Shown here in pieces: positions 6,261 through 6,538 of a DNA stretch of 6,538 nucleotides. The translations under genes were made by a program, and so were the position numbers. The stretch's first letter is position 1. Each line of letters opens with the position of its first letter. The notes below the pieces were generated by a model, which was given only the letters and a program-made list of their open reading frames with translations, searched no databases and was not told the DNA's origin. Origin of the DNA: Akkermansia sp. (GTDB taxonomy: Bacteria > Verrucomicrobiota > Verrucomicrobiia > Verrucomicrobiales > Akkermansiaceae). The stretch is taken from contig JAIFNK010000213.1 of assembly GCA_020047775.1 (NCBI GenBank), forward strand, positions 1 to 6,538. Direction: 5' to 3'.

Positions 6261-6538
6261 GCTGCCAAAGCCCGGGCAGCCTGTCTTGTGGATTTGGCGG
6301 TTTGTTTGGTGGAATCCGCTTTCGGCACCTCGTTCTCTTTCTCCAGTTCCTCCCGCTGCGCGGCGGCGATGGTGTAGATCACGGCGGCGTCTTTCTCGGC
6401 GGTGGAATCGTATTCCCGGTCTTTCTCCGCCGCTTCGCGCTGGTAGTCGGCGGCGGTTTTTTCGGCAACTTCCTCGCCACCGGCCAGCAGGCGGTCGATG
6501 AAGGCCTTGCTTATCCCGTCGGGTGACGTAGAGTTCAG
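6254..6538 (-). CDS. Unrecognised charged protein, C-terminal part (5' end beyond window)
   Basis: The frame is open from the right edge to TGA at 6254-6256, giving the last 94 residues of a protein whose start lies outside the window. Codons end mostly in G or C, as in the neighbouring genes, which supports real coding. I do not recognise the family. The fragment contains FIDRLLAGGEEV at 13-24, then a long stretch rich in Glu, Lys and Ala (about 25-72) that should form one or more helices, possibly coiled coil, and a Thr/Ser/Lys/Ala-rich tail (KQTAKSTRQAARALAAC). No membrane segment or catalytic motif can be seen in this part. Its end overlaps the start of the DUF6580 gene by seven bases (if the ATG at 6260 is used), so it is probably in the same operon. 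No function is proposed. Confidence 0.6.
   Translation of the reverse strand: MNSTSPDGISKAFIDRLLAGGEEVAEKTAADYQREAAEKDREYDSTAEKDAAVIYTIAAAQREELEKENEVPKADSTKQTAKSTRQAARALAAC

Overview
This 6.5 kb window looks like chromosomal sequence from a moderately GC-rich, Gram-negative-type bacterium. The gene families (a xylose-isomerase-like epimerase, uroporphyrinogen-decarboxylase-like methyltransferases, a DUF6580 membrane protein) and weak Shine-Dalgarno use fit the Planctomycetota/Verrucomicrobiota group, most likely Verrucomicrobiota. That placement is an inference from gene content, not a search result. No rRNA, tRNA, CRISPR array or insertion sequence was seen.

Left half, plus strand (1-3056): three tightly packed genes. 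They are a 5'-truncated sugar phosphate isomerase/epimerase-like TIM-barrel protein, a uroporphyrinogen-decarboxylase-family protein whose start overlaps the previous stop (ATGA), and a sugar-porter MFS transporter. The transporter is broken: its reading frame is intact to the start of TM7 (Y283), then jumps directly and out of frame to the last 33 codons of a normal sugar porter (TM12 plus PETKGRSLE). TM8-TM11 are missing, so it is called a pseudogene by internal deletion.

Right half, minus strand (3106-6538, transcribed right to left): five closely packed genes converge on the first group. In transcription order they are the C-terminus of an unrecognised charged protein cut by the window edge, a DUF6580 membrane protein (putative transporter), a MtbC/MtaC-type corrinoid protein, a MtaA/MtbA-like methyltransferase with a conserved H-x-C...C zinc site, and a stand-alone homocysteine S-methyltransferase domain. 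Together the last three have the parts to move a methyl group through a protein-bound corrinoid, with homocysteine as a plausible final acceptor. They resemble methionine synthase split into separate polypeptides, without the folate and reactivation domains. The substrate-specific methyl donor enzyme and the corrinoid reductive activator are not in the window.

The two groups converge with only about 49 bases between them. Their co-location raises the untested idea that the region handles a methylated sugar or similar organic substrate, with the epimerase, UroD-like protein and (former) sugar porter on one side and corrinoid-dependent methyl transfer on the other.
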